Source: Nematostella vectensis (Eukaryota; Cnidaria; Anthozoa; Actiniaria; Edwardsiidae). Taken from it: a DNA stretch of 64,000 bases. The stretch is from contig NC_064046.1 of the NCBI RefSeq assembly GCF_932526225.1, forward strand, positions 9,325,719 to 9,389,718, given 5' to 3'. Position numbers and translations under genes: made by a program. Under the pieces are notes generated by a model, which saw only the letters and a list, made by a program, of their open reading frames with translations, made no database searches and had not been told where the DNA came from. Shown here one piece after another: positions 24,601 through 35,500 of the stretch (its first letter is position 1; each line of letters opens with the position of its first letter).

Positions 24601-27600
24601 GTACTCCATATTTTCTATACTTCCAAAAAGTCAGAGTGCTTCTAAGTAATTCATAATATGCCACTTTTATAAAACCATAAAAAGTAGGATGAGTCTGTTA
24701 GATTCTGTTTTGAATTTGCTGTAAAAGGTTTTTTTAAAAAAAAGCTTTAATTATATACACAAACCTCATACTGTAGCCTATTTTTTAGGGTATTCAGCAT
24801 CCACATCCAGATAGACCAATATCTAGCTTTACAGGGAATCTGCAGTTTGGCTCTTCTAAAAGGTAAGAGTCAGGGGCGGATCTAGCTTTTCGCTTATGTG
24901 GGGGGTTTGGCTTAGTGACAAATGAAGAAGGGGGTAATTATCTTTTGCTACTTATGGCTTTCTTGTAGTCCAAAGGTGGGGGGGGGGGGGGGGGTTAAAC
25001 CCCCTAAACCCTCCCCCAAGATCCGCTACTGAGAGTATCTCACTACAGACAATTGTCATGTCCATGTGGTCTATCTCTGTCCATTATTTCTTTGTCTGTA
25101 TCTGCCCTATTGGCTTGGGGTGGATGGCTTGTGGGGATTTGCCTGACAACTTGCCTGTTGTCTGATTACCAGATACCCTTCCCACCAGGTGCCATAAAAT
25201 GTGCTCAAAGTTTTTTGAGTTTGCTATTGAATGCTGAGCAAGTATATTGTTCTAGTCTTGAACTTGAGTTTGCTAGTAAATGCTTAAGAAATATCTCGTC
25301 TTTGTTTAGATCTTTTGGCAAGATGAGAGATCTACTGCCTGGTGGTACCTCAAGATACAAGGATGAGTTTGTGGAGATGGGACGTCTCGGAAAAGGGGGA
25401 TTTGGTAGCGTACTTAAGGTATCAAGTATCTTAATGAATAGGGGGGCAATGGTAGCGTACTTAAGGTATCAAGTATCTTAATGAATAGGGGGGCAATGGT
25501 AGCGTACTTAAGGTATCAAGTATCTTAATGAATAGGGGGGCAATGGTAGCGTACTTAAGGTATAAAGACACACCCCAGACACACTTCTAAGCCAAGGCAT
25601 CCATAGCATTTGAGGATGTGGAAAGTTTATCCACTTCTGAAGAGAATGGTAATGTTTTAAACAGGACATTCTTTCTAGGATAACCAAACAATAATCATTT
25701 TATTAATCATTAATCATTTTGTGTGATTCCAAGGTAAAAAACAAATTGGATGGTCGTGAATATGCAGTGAAGAAGGTTCTTCTCAAGGAGACGGATCCAG
25801 GGCTTTGTCTCAAGGTGTGACACAAACTTGTTCGAAAAATATTAGGGAACTGACTAACTGGTGCACATGTGACTGACAATGGTTGTAAGTCGAGCCCCAA
25901 GACATATTTTTTCCCCTCAGAATTCAAGTAAGTAGGGTTTTGCTTCCTTAAGAGTTCACTTTTACTGTTGTTATTTGGCATGATAAAACTAATGTCTAAT
26001 TGTCTATAGGTGCTTCTAGGTAGGTTAGGAAATAAGATCTGGAATTTTGGATTGGCAAACACACAGTAGATGACCCTCTTTATCATATGTGTTCAGATCC
26101 TGCGTGAGGTTAAGGTGCTGGCAAGACTGAACCATGTGAATGTTGTTGGTTATCACTCTGCCTGGTTGGAGTATGTAACAACACAGAATTCATCTGCTCT
26201 ACCAAGTATGTGATATTTTTTCTGTTACCGCCGTTTACTCTTCTTTGTGTCCACCCCAGATTTAGTCTACTCTTTCATCAATAAAATGTGTTGAATCTGT
26301 AAAGAAGAGTATTAGGCATTGTATTAGAAAACCGCGTAATTGTAGTAAAACAGCTAATAGCTTGACATTACAACGTAAAGGTGGACCACTTTTAGAAGTT
26401 AGCACTTTTGTTGTATGAGTATGTAAAGTTTTGTAAATGTGAATGGTCTAAATGTGTCCATACCCACCACTCCCATTCTGTATCAGTGTCTGTTATCGGA
26501 ATTACACTTTAAGTAAAAAAAAGAAAATAAAACGAATAATAATACGCACCTTTCGCTTCAGGAGTTGCCACTCAGCCTGTTAGTTTGAAGGAACTAGATG
26601 AAATCTCGTCAAGAAGTGGTGCCTACAGGTTGGTAACAATGACATGAATGGGTCATAGGCTTTTTTGTTCGGTGACTTATTTGCTACAAAATGCCCTAGA
26701 GGTTTTAATCAATTTGGTGAATTTTGGGAGATTTCTAGCTTCTCTCGTCTTCTGTTTCTTTTTATTCGGATCCAACATCAGGACTTTGAATAAACCGTTT
26801 GAGCTATAAAACCGGGAGATACATAGCTAACCCGAGAGAGTTAGTGTTTTAAGTATGATGCATTAAGTAAGGCTAGATTTCACACATTATGGCTAGATCC
26901 AAACTTAGTTTACAAACTGTTGTTTCTGTTCATGTTCCACTTGTTTTTTTTTTCCTGATTCATATCCTCGTCAATTGTTAATAGAGTTGGAGAGACGAGC
27001 CACAGTAACAGCATTATATTCGAGAACTCATCTCAGAGTGGAAGAGATGCTTCCAACAGCAGCATCATATTTTCTGTTGGAGAAGAAGATGGCTTTACAG
27101 CCAGACGGCAGTCTACCCCTGTCGGTAAGTAACCACTGCAGAAGAGCTACAGACCTTTTAACATTTAAAAGGTAACCATTTTACGAAAACATGGCAAAAG
27201 TTAGTCAATTTCTTGGGTTCTAATGCGGCGCGTGCTACCGTGGCAAATTGGCAAGCGAGAGCAAAGTTTGATCGAGACGAACTTCATAACAAGAAGGATT
27301 CCTACGTGTTCTGATGTGCAATCAGGGTTTTTTTTTACCTCGCTGTTAGGCCAGTGAAGTTCATGTCGATCAAATGGTACGTTACTCGCATCCTCCTTGG
27401 TTTTGATTGGTAACATAGTCAAGGTGTCAAGGTGGCCTCACTAGCGCGCGTCGCATTGTGAAGCCTGTCTTTACAATGTAAACGCTTCCGTCTGTTAAGG
27501 ACCTTGGCTTTAATATTCTAAACGGAAATATAATTTATTTGTTCATTAATACTTAAAATACTTACAGTACAACAGCTCCATGTTTTGACTTGTTTACTTC

Positions 27601-30600
27601 TAGGTTTAGTAATGAATAAGAAATTAAGTCCCCAATAGCAAGATTTAAATCTTATTCAGGAGAAAATTTAACTTCGTGTTCTTTTTCTTTTTCTTCGTGT
27701 TTTTTTTTGCAGATAGTTTACGAATGCGCAAAATCCCATCGACTTCATTCCTCAAGAATAGTATCAGCTCCAGTCGCAATAGTATCGCTCCATACCCTTA
27801 CAGCCAATCAGGAACTAAAGGGTATCAATCCAGCCAATCAGGTGTCAGGAAATCAGCCTCGAGTAACAGCCTGGTTTCTTTGTCTGGGAACGACAAAAGC
27901 GAGTCTCCGAGCACGCAAGTGGCTGGAAAAAAGGTAAAGCATTGAAGCTTGGAAATAAGGTATATAACGCGATGAAGACTCTGGATCTGGAGTATGTGAA
28001 CAATTTTTACCACCCAAAATAAATCCCCTTTATCTTCTTCATAACCAGTACTCTAGTAGTACTAGAAGTCTACTCTTGAGTAGACCGAACCCTAACAATA
28101 TATTTTTTTTGTTATTACAGACTTTGGGGATGATGCTTTTTATTCAGATGCAATTGTGTACGACCACACTTTGTGACTGGCTCCAGTCCAGAAACTTTAA
28201 AGGTAATTACCTGTTTCAAAGGCATGGCTTACAGCATCGTCCGGCTCCGCTACCGAAAAATTTAATGTAATGCCAACAGCAGTTTCTAAGGCATAGGTCA
28301 CAAATCTCTGAATGTAATAATCCCATCTGTAGACTATCTGTAGACAGATGGAATGCTTATAAAATAATTCTCAGTGGCTTTATTGAACTCCTCTTCCATG
28401 ATCCACTCTTCTGTACAGCGAGGACTAAGTGCAAGTGAATGTCAACACTTGTGCTTGTTGCAGGTGGTAATGTTGATACTGTTGCAAGCATGGCCATATT
28501 CAGACAAATTGTGGAAGGCGTCCGCTATATACACTCCCAGGGGCTTATGCACAGGGATCTTAAAGTATGTACCCGACAAGTATTCCTTATAGATTTAGAC
28601 AAGAATTGATTTAGATAATTGTGCTATAGTAAAGAACTGCCGAAAAGAAACAGGGTGTTGCTAGGGATGATCATCCCGTGTTGGACTGCAAATATAACTG
28701 CTACTGTAAGAAATTTTAAACGACTTCCTCACTGCCCCGATATTTAGGTAACCTTAGGTTAGCTTACTGCGCATGTGTCGACGAAGTGTGGACTCATTTC
28801 GCTGTATTTGATGTATCTTTAGCTACAGGCTTTCTTACACCTGTAAATTGTTTTTTTTCGTAGCCGCGCAACATCTTTCTGCAAAGTCTTACGCGCCGTG
28901 ATGAACAAACCACTGCGCCTCTTCAGGTCAAGATTGGGGACTTTGGACTGGCAAGGAAGGACGCAGTGCTCTACCCCGACACTAGCAGTCCGCTGGCCAG
29001 CCTTATAGAACCGCTTTCTCACCACAACCCCTTCTTGCCAGGTAAGGCCGTATTTGGTAATCGTCTGTTCGAATTCCGCTGTGCCCGCTACAAATAGGCA
29101 ATCACGCACAGGAGGAATTTCAAGCACATAGTAGTGTGACTCCCCTAGAGCTTGAAATATAACAATGCTTATAACATTGCAAAAATACGTAAATTCTCAT
29201 GATCTCGCTTGTAATTGCAAACTGTTCGAAATAAAAGCCCGCACTCTATTTGTGCATCATTATCGTATGTCTAGCGGGCTCCGTTTTATCCGACAATAGG
29301 GTACCAGAGATCCGCCATTCTACTGTTTTTATCAACTAGTATCATTGTTTAGCTCCAGGGCTTTCGACAAAAGATGCCCCCACCTGTGGGGTGGGAACTT
29401 GCACTTACGCGGCTCCCGAGCAGCTACGAAACACCGACTACGCCAATAAGGTTAGAGTCCCGAGCAGTTCCCACCAATAAGGTAGGAGCCCCGAGCAGTT
29501 CCGACAAAAAAGGTGCGAGTCCCGAGCATTTCCGACCAATAAGGTATTTATTGCGAACAGCTTCGTCCAATATGGCACGAGTCCCGAGCAGTTCCGACCA
29601 ATAAGGTACTTGTTCCGAACAGCTTCGACTAATAAGGCACGAGTCCGGAGCAGTTCCGACCAACAAGGTACTTGTTCCGAACAGCTTCGACCAATAAGGC
29701 ACGAGTCCCGAGCAGTTCCGACCAATAAGGTACTTGTTCCGAACAGCGTCGACCAATAAGGCACGAGTCCGGAGTAGTTCCGACCAATAGGGTACTACTT
29801 CCGAGTAGCTTATTTCCGAGTCCCGAGCTGCTCCAAAACACCGACTATGCCAATAATGTAGTGACCCGTATCGTTTTCCAGCGGAAACTTGGAACACTCA
29901 AACCATCTGTTTTCGTCAGTTGACGAGATACGATAGGCCCTTTGTCTTTGTAGATATTATAGCCTTGTAATTCTCTGTTTTCAGGCAGACATGTACAGTC
30001 TTGGTATAATACTGTTCGAGTTGTACTGGCCGTTTGGCACTGAAATGGAGCGAGTTACGTCTATCAAGAACTTAAGACAGGGAAACCTATCCAAAGCGTT
30101 CAGCCATAGATGGCCGGCTGAGGTAAGAATTCTTAATTAATTAAGAGTCATTATTCTGTCTTTCATACATGGCGCCCTTCAAAAAGCCCAAGAAGCTCGG
30201 CAAAGTTTTGGATTGTTGTGTATGCGGCGCCATTAGTTTATATCAGTGCGCGCTAAAATTACGGGGGAGGGGGTATTTATTTTGAGACCAGAAAAGAAGT
30301 AAGTCGCGGGTTAAGACTTACGGACAGTGGGTAGCGGGTAACGAGTGACGAAGAGTAAGTTTCGGGTAGCGATAGACGAGCTGAGAGTTGTGGTTGACGA
30401 GCAGTGAAGAGTGGCAGTAACGACTTACGGATAGTGGTAGGCGGGTAACGAGTGACGAAGAGTTAATTTCCGGGTAGCGATTGACGAGTTGAGAGTAGTG
30501 GTTGACGAGCAGTGGAGAGTGGCGGTAACGAGTTACGGATAGTGGTAGGCGGGTAACGAGTGACGAAGAGTTAATTTTCGGGTAGCGATTGACGAGTTGA

Positions 30601-31510
30601 GAGTAGTGGTTGACGAGCAGTGGAGAGTGGCGGTAACGAGTTACGGATAGTGGTAGGCGGGTAACGAGTGACGAAGAGTTAATTTTCGGGTAGCGATTGA
30701 CGAGTTGAGAGTAGTGGTTGACGAGCAGTGGAGAGTGGCGGTAACGAGTTACGGATAGTGGTAGGCGGGTAACGAGTGACAAAGAGCCGTAGGGGACATC
30801 CTGACAAAGATTTGTTCACCCAAGTATTTCGTTTGTTTCTCAGAGTGAGTTGATACTCCTGTTGGTGGCTACCAACCCCGCTGATCGTCCAAGCGCTGAA
30901 GTCGTCCTCACGATGGATTTCGTCAAAGACAAGAGCGAGGTAACCGTGAACGTTACTAAGGCGTGCTTTATGTATGATTATCATAGTTTTGTGTTTTGAA
31001 AGAATGGAAGCGTTAATATAGTTTTTTTTATATCGATGTTTGGTCGTTCGTTTGATCACGTGCTGTCTGATAAATCAAGCTCAGCGGTGTTGCGCAAAAA
31101 TACAGGTTCAGGTTATATAGAAATACAGATTCAGGTTTGAATCGGTTTAATTATCTTCGTTTCTTAAACTCTGATCGGTGTTTATATTATATGCCAAACT
31201 CGACTTTTAATAAATGTTTTATAAGAGACAATGACCACGTGACAAGGGCCACGATTGACCCCAACCGTTTTGCCTTTAGGTCTCACAGCAGCTCAGCGAG
31301 CAGCTGGAAATGCAATCCAAAGAAATCGACGAGCTGAAGAACGTGATTATCGAGAAAGATCTAGAACTCGAGGCGCAGGGCAGCGAGAACGAGAAACTGC
31401 AGCAAGAGCTTGCGGAGCGTAACGAACTGATCCGCCGTCTGATGACCAGAAGGCAGTGCCACGCGTGCGGTCAGGGCATAGATATGGAGGGGGACTGGGA
31501 CGGGTGTTAG
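21622..31510 (+). CDS. EIF2AK1: eIF2-alpha kinase of the HRI type (EIF2AK1-like), 18 exons
   Basis: Exons: 21622-21715, 23697-23855, 24295-24323, 24405-24518, 24789-24862, 25310-25418, 25734-25814, 26097-26205, 26562-26628, 26985-27124, 27713-27933, 28121-28202, 28464-28564, 28864-29041, 29359-29450, 29985-30122, 30844-30939 and 31280-31510. Phase is kept throughout, giving 704 residues (human HRI about 630). Features: N-terminal helical region with VSLLEHLC, glycine loop GKGGFGSV (184-191), AVKK lysine 206, alphaC glutamate 224, a serine-rich kinase insert (about 257-400), IQMQLC before the C-lobe, HRDLK with Asp458, DFG 486-488, [12 protein letters not shown] in the activation loop, PFGTEMER, and a C-terminal coiled coil ending in CHACGQ. 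HRI phosphorylates eIF2-alpha to curb translation under heme, oxidative or mitochondrial stress. GTEMER plus the coiled-coil tail separate it from PERK, PKR and GCN2. The heme-ligand residues of mammalian HRI seem absent. Introns carry many repeats. Confidence 0.93.
22209..22512. repeat. 27-bp G-rich minisatellite in HRI intron 1
   Basis: About 11 copies of a unit containing GGGGGGTGCCCAGGGTGCGC and then ACACACA, with a 27-bp period (for example GTGCCC at 22224 and 22251). Because 27 is divisible by three, all frames stay open and give spurious nine-residue repeats. The G6 and G3 runs per unit could form G-quadruplexes on the plus strand. Confidence 0.93.
22648..23113. mobile_element. Small DNA-transposon-like element with TCGTGATTCGTGA internal repeats
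   Basis: Terminal inverted repeats CAGGGTGGTGAAGA and TCTTCACCACCCTG bound 466 bp. The same six bases, GATCCA, lie directly outside both ends (22642-22647 and 23114-23119), consistent with a target duplication. Inside, at least eight copies of CGTGATTCGTGA-like motifs are placed near both ends in direct and diverged forms. There is no transposase, so it is non-autonomous. Superfamily undetermined. Confidence 0.72.
25404..25564. repeat. 47-bp repeat, four copies, spanning an HRI exon 6 splice donor
   Basis: Copies start at 25404, 25451, 25498 and 25545 (the last is partial). Each begins with GGTAGCGTACTTAAG, the end of coding exon 6 (GSVLK), followed by GTATCAAGTATC. The real donor at 25418/25419 is therefore followed by two identical donor sequences and one near-identical one. 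Confidence 0.93.
29413..29870. repeat. ~31-bp (62-bp higher-order) repeat built on the HRI exon 15 donor
   Basis: About 13 units of the type TCCCGAGCAGTTCCGACCAATAAGGTA, alternating with TTCCGAACAGCTTCGACCAA forms to give a 62-bp higher-order unit. The unit resembles the last 36 coding bases of exon 15 plus its donor. The final unit (about 29820-29865) is closest to the exon, with CACCGACTATGCCAATAA, but its donor G is lost. Confidence 0.88.
30326..30786. repeat. 108-bp tandem repeat, ~4.3 copies, in HRI intron 16
   Basis: The marker GGGTAACGAGTGACGAAGAG falls at 30336, 30443, 30551, 30659 and 30767. The units are nearly identical. The period is divisible by three, so a minus-strand frame with a 36-residue repeat stays open; no protein family is recognised. 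The array stops about 57 bp before exon 17. Confidence 0.93.
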
Positions 31511-32130
31511 GGGACTGGAACGGGCTCATATGAAATGGACGTAGTTGACTCACGTAGTCTAGGACGGGTGTTTGGGTACTAGAACGGGTTGTTAATGAAA
31601 TTAGACTTGGTGGACTTTAGAGGTAAGGAACAGAGGTTGTGTAGAGAACAGGGTGGCACCAGGAGATGACGAGCACTGGAAAGGGGAGAGGGCTTGAATA
31701 CTAAGCTATTTTTTAGGTACATTGTTTTTAATGTGTGAAATTGGAATTGAGGTTTGTATCTTTTTGTAAATGATCATAATATTTATTCTCAAAGCAAGTT
31801 TGCTCGATATACAGTTATTATTTCTGTGAAAAAGAACCTACAAGCAAATAACATGCTCAAATAGAGTGTGAAATTTATATACGTTTTCTTAATGTATCTA
31901 GGAAGTTATTGGAGTCGCTTTATTTTAAAGGACTACTTATTCCAGGCTGTGTGTGGTATTTGGGGAATTTGGATTTAGTGTATTGGGTATGGAAAAAGTT
32001 ATAAATTAAGTTGAGTACAATTTCAAAATGAGTCGCCCGCTGCGATATTGTTGGGTTCAGTTTTCTTGAATTCGCGTTTATCAATATGTAAATACGATTC
32101 TGAAGTTGCTAATAAAACTTTTTCTCATCG
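31511..32130 (+). promoter_or_regulatory. HRI-type kinase 3' UTR with poly(A) signal
   Basis: The stop codon at 31508-31510 is followed by about 600 bp without coding sequence. A canonical AATAAA lies at 32111-32116, followed by a T-rich tract, so cleavage near 32130 is likely. Confidence 0.5.
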
Positions 32131-32264
32131 GGTTGGTGTCAGAGAGATCCTTTGCCAATAATCCACTCACAAAAAAATTATAATTTCATTTTTTTTTTTA
32201 TTACTTTTGGATGAGGTTAACAGGAATATTATATTTTTTGTTGGGATATACTTTTTCAGGCAAA

Positions 32265-32466
32265 GTCACCAGTTTACTTCCGGTCGATTTCGTAATATTC
32301 TTCGATGATTTTTAACTGAAAATGCGAAAAATATTTATAATATCAAAAGCAGTGTGTCTGTATGGAGTTTCTTCGAGAAGCCGATGGCCTGTTAAATTGG
32401 GCTGATTCTAATACATTATTTTGTCTGTTGAGGTTTCCGTCGGCCCTCCGGAAGTAAACTGGTGAC
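32265..32466. mobile_element. Short relative of the 11.5-kb MITE
   Basis: The ends GTCACCAGTTTACTTCCGG and CCGGAAGTAAACTGGTGAC are perfect inverted repeats. The left half matches the 11513-11680 part of the TTAA-flanked element (AAAATATTT, AGCAGTGTGTCT). No TTAA flank is seen here, so its outer ends have diverged or it inserted differently. Confidence 0.75.
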
Positions 32467-32550
32467 ACCCTTGCTACACCCGTGCAAGTGCGACTCTTTT
32501 AACTCTATATACAAACAGATTCAAATCTAATGTGAGAACTTATGCTTGTT

Positions 32551-35500
32551 TTACGTCAACAAAGTACTTTTCCTGCTGCCAAACAAGATCTCCTGTATAA
32601 AAACAGCAAGTACGGATACCAGTAAAATGGCCAAACTCGATACCTTTTCCCACGTCAAGATGATCCCTCCAATAGAAAACCCAGTCTCGTGTATAAGTCC
32701 TTGTAAATACATGACGTATGACTTGAAGTTAAACTTGGATTTACGTGGAGATTCCTTAAGGGGTGTGTTAGAGGGTAAACTCTCGCTGCTGTTGTTGTTA
32801 CTATGAAGTGTAGGAGGTGAACGAGAATCGAGCTCTTCGTTCAGCCTTTGAAGAGAATCAGAAACTGTGAGGAAATTATTAGGGCTTGTTTGTCCGGGTA
32901 ATTGGTTCTCCACCAAAGACTCTCGTCTCTGAGCGACTAACGAAAGCCTTCTGTCTTTTTTGAGGATCAACCTTTTTCGTTTCAAAGATTTGAGTAAGTT
33001 TGTGCTTGCTATGAGCACACTTCTAGAGCGGTTCACTTTGAGTTTCTTCATTGCCTCGTGATACTCGTCCATTTCCTCGCCTTCTGATTCGCTCTCATCT
33101 GATTCGGGATGCTCGCCCCAGCTCTTTACGACCGTGGTGACGTAGCTGTGATATGTTTCTGTCGCCCAAGCAGCGACGGTCAGCGGTGTAACACTCCAGA
33201 TCATTGGAACTAGTGCAAACCACAGGTAGACCGCCTTGCGGTCAAGAAATAGAAAATTGTAGGCATTGATGGCGAACGATAGAGCAGTGGTTAGCACGAG
33301 GTTCACCAGCATGTACTAATGAGAAAAAAGACAAAGTTTGTTTTTTAATTTGCTTATTCTTATTACGTAAATCGTTTCATTTCTCCACTCCGGTCCCCCC
33401 ACCCTCTCGAGATACGATAGTGACACAATCTGTGACAAAGTATTTTCCCGATTAACGCTCTATTAATGTTGAGGAAAAACGCACCCCAATAAATTCATTG
33501 ACTTTCTTGGGCGCTTTCATGAATATATAAAAAAATAATATCATATATAAAAAAAAATAATATCAATTTTTGCAATGTATAATTATTATGAAAATGTCCA
33601 TGTTACTAGTATTTCACATGTCATCAAGTCACAAAAATACAGTAGATAGCCTCGTCTCCAGACTTCTCCTTTGTCAGCTCTTTTTTCCATGATGCAACGC
33701 GGTCATATCTTATGACGTCACAAGCGAGAAGCCGGGCAGCGAAAAGGAGCATTGGGGACGAGGCTAGGAAAAATTGTTGGCTGTGAGGAATTTATCACAA
33801 CAAGCACTGCTTGACATCCTCATTTCTTATAGCACCACAGGGTACCCGTCATGAGTGTTAAGACTCACCAGACAAGCATTCGAAGAGCGTCTGATAAATG
33901 CCGAGCGATGCTCAAATATCTGCACCGCTTCGCGAAACGTTAGACGAACATGTTTTTCTTTAAACTCGCCTTCTATTCCAACTGAAACACAAAAGAAAAG
34001 TAATAAACTTGAAGATGTTCGCCAAAGGCATTACCGACCACAAATAAACCATTAAAAGGTCGGGCTTCTGTGTAGTCTGAACGCGAAGCGAGGCTTTGGC
34101 AGCTCGAAATCTTGTCCCCCTCCCCCCTTCCTTCTTGTAATCCTCGTGGGCTAGGGTCCATACCATTAGAAAAGGTTGCCGTCTTTGGAAGACCTCTTTT
34201 GGAAGTTTGTTGGTTAAAAGGGTGCGCAAAGCATTAATTTGTGCGCCGTCCTGCCGTCCTGCCATTCCCATATTCAAAAATTGTGAACCCTTGTGAATTG
34301 ACGTCTTTTTCTTAAAGAAAAAAAACACCATTTACACTCTTATTGTCTTGCTTTCGGGAAATCGCGGGCTCGCAGAAACAAGGTGGAAATCCCGGATGTA
34401 TGGGTTTCCTGTGTTGCTGAAATCGGATTCCAATATGGCGGCTAGGCGGTACCGCAAGTTTACATATAAAAAGAAGCAAAGCTTTTCGTCATTATTCACC
34501 ACTTCAAGTACGTTTGCATTTGTATCACTTGAGCAAGTGGATATAGTCCTTCCACTACCAGGTATAGAAATCTATAGCAATTGTCTATAATAACCCAGGA
34601 GTTTAGTATTTGTTCTGGTGGGGCTATTTTAGCTTGACAAAACCATCAAGTTTCTTTATTCTTTTTTTTATCGGAACTTAAGCATAGTCGAACACCGTTA
34701 TCAAGGAGATAAAAATGTCGCTTAGCTTGGAATAAATTTAATGTAAAATATTTCCAGATTACATATAAATTATTTATTTATTTATTAAGTTTGATTTTTG
34801 GAGGTACAGGCATCTCTATCCAAAGAAAACAGGGTGGATTTATTGTAGATAAAGAATGCTATAAAATGTCTTTAATGGACAGAAGAAGAGTGAGTGTCAA
34901 TGAAAGAAAAGAACAAACAGATGCTCAATCATGATAGTAAGTTATGGTTTCATCCTGCCTCAGATAATAACATCACATTTAGTTGCCTGGCTAGCCATCT
35001 GCACATCTGTGTGGGAGATATTGCCTGCTTATAACTAATAGATGAGATTGAGATAATAATTTCCCAATTAATGGGATCAATTGGCATCAATTACCACATC
35101 TTCATCTAGTTAAATAAAGTAGTCTCATTTCAAAAGAATAAAATTAAACAATTAATGAATATACTTACCTCTAAACTCATTCATGGAGAGGCCAGTAAAG
35201 TACATGACATAAAGCAGGAGAACAAGGATGAGTATATAACCAAACAGGATGTGGAACAAGCTAACAACACGCAACACATTCAATGTCACATATGCCCATG
35301 TCTCTTTCAACTCCAGCTGTATGGCACCATCGATATAGTAGCAGATATATTGGCCCGACATCCCAAATAAAGCACCAACTGGGACAATGATGGGTAACTT
35401 CTGTTGAAGAAAAGGCTAGAATATAGCATCATAGAACAGTAGTATGCTATGTTATTTTTGTTAAAATAACTATACAGATAGTACTTGTTTTAGTCTCCTA

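Noticed and set aside
29424-29897. Antisense repeat proteins rich in YWSELL and SEQV
   Set aside because: They translate the exon 15 derived repeat on the wrong strand; the sense strand carries the kinase exon.
30318-30782. 154-residue antisense protein of 36-residue repeats
   Set aside because: Produced by the 108-bp intronic repeat; no start context, splice sites or family signal.
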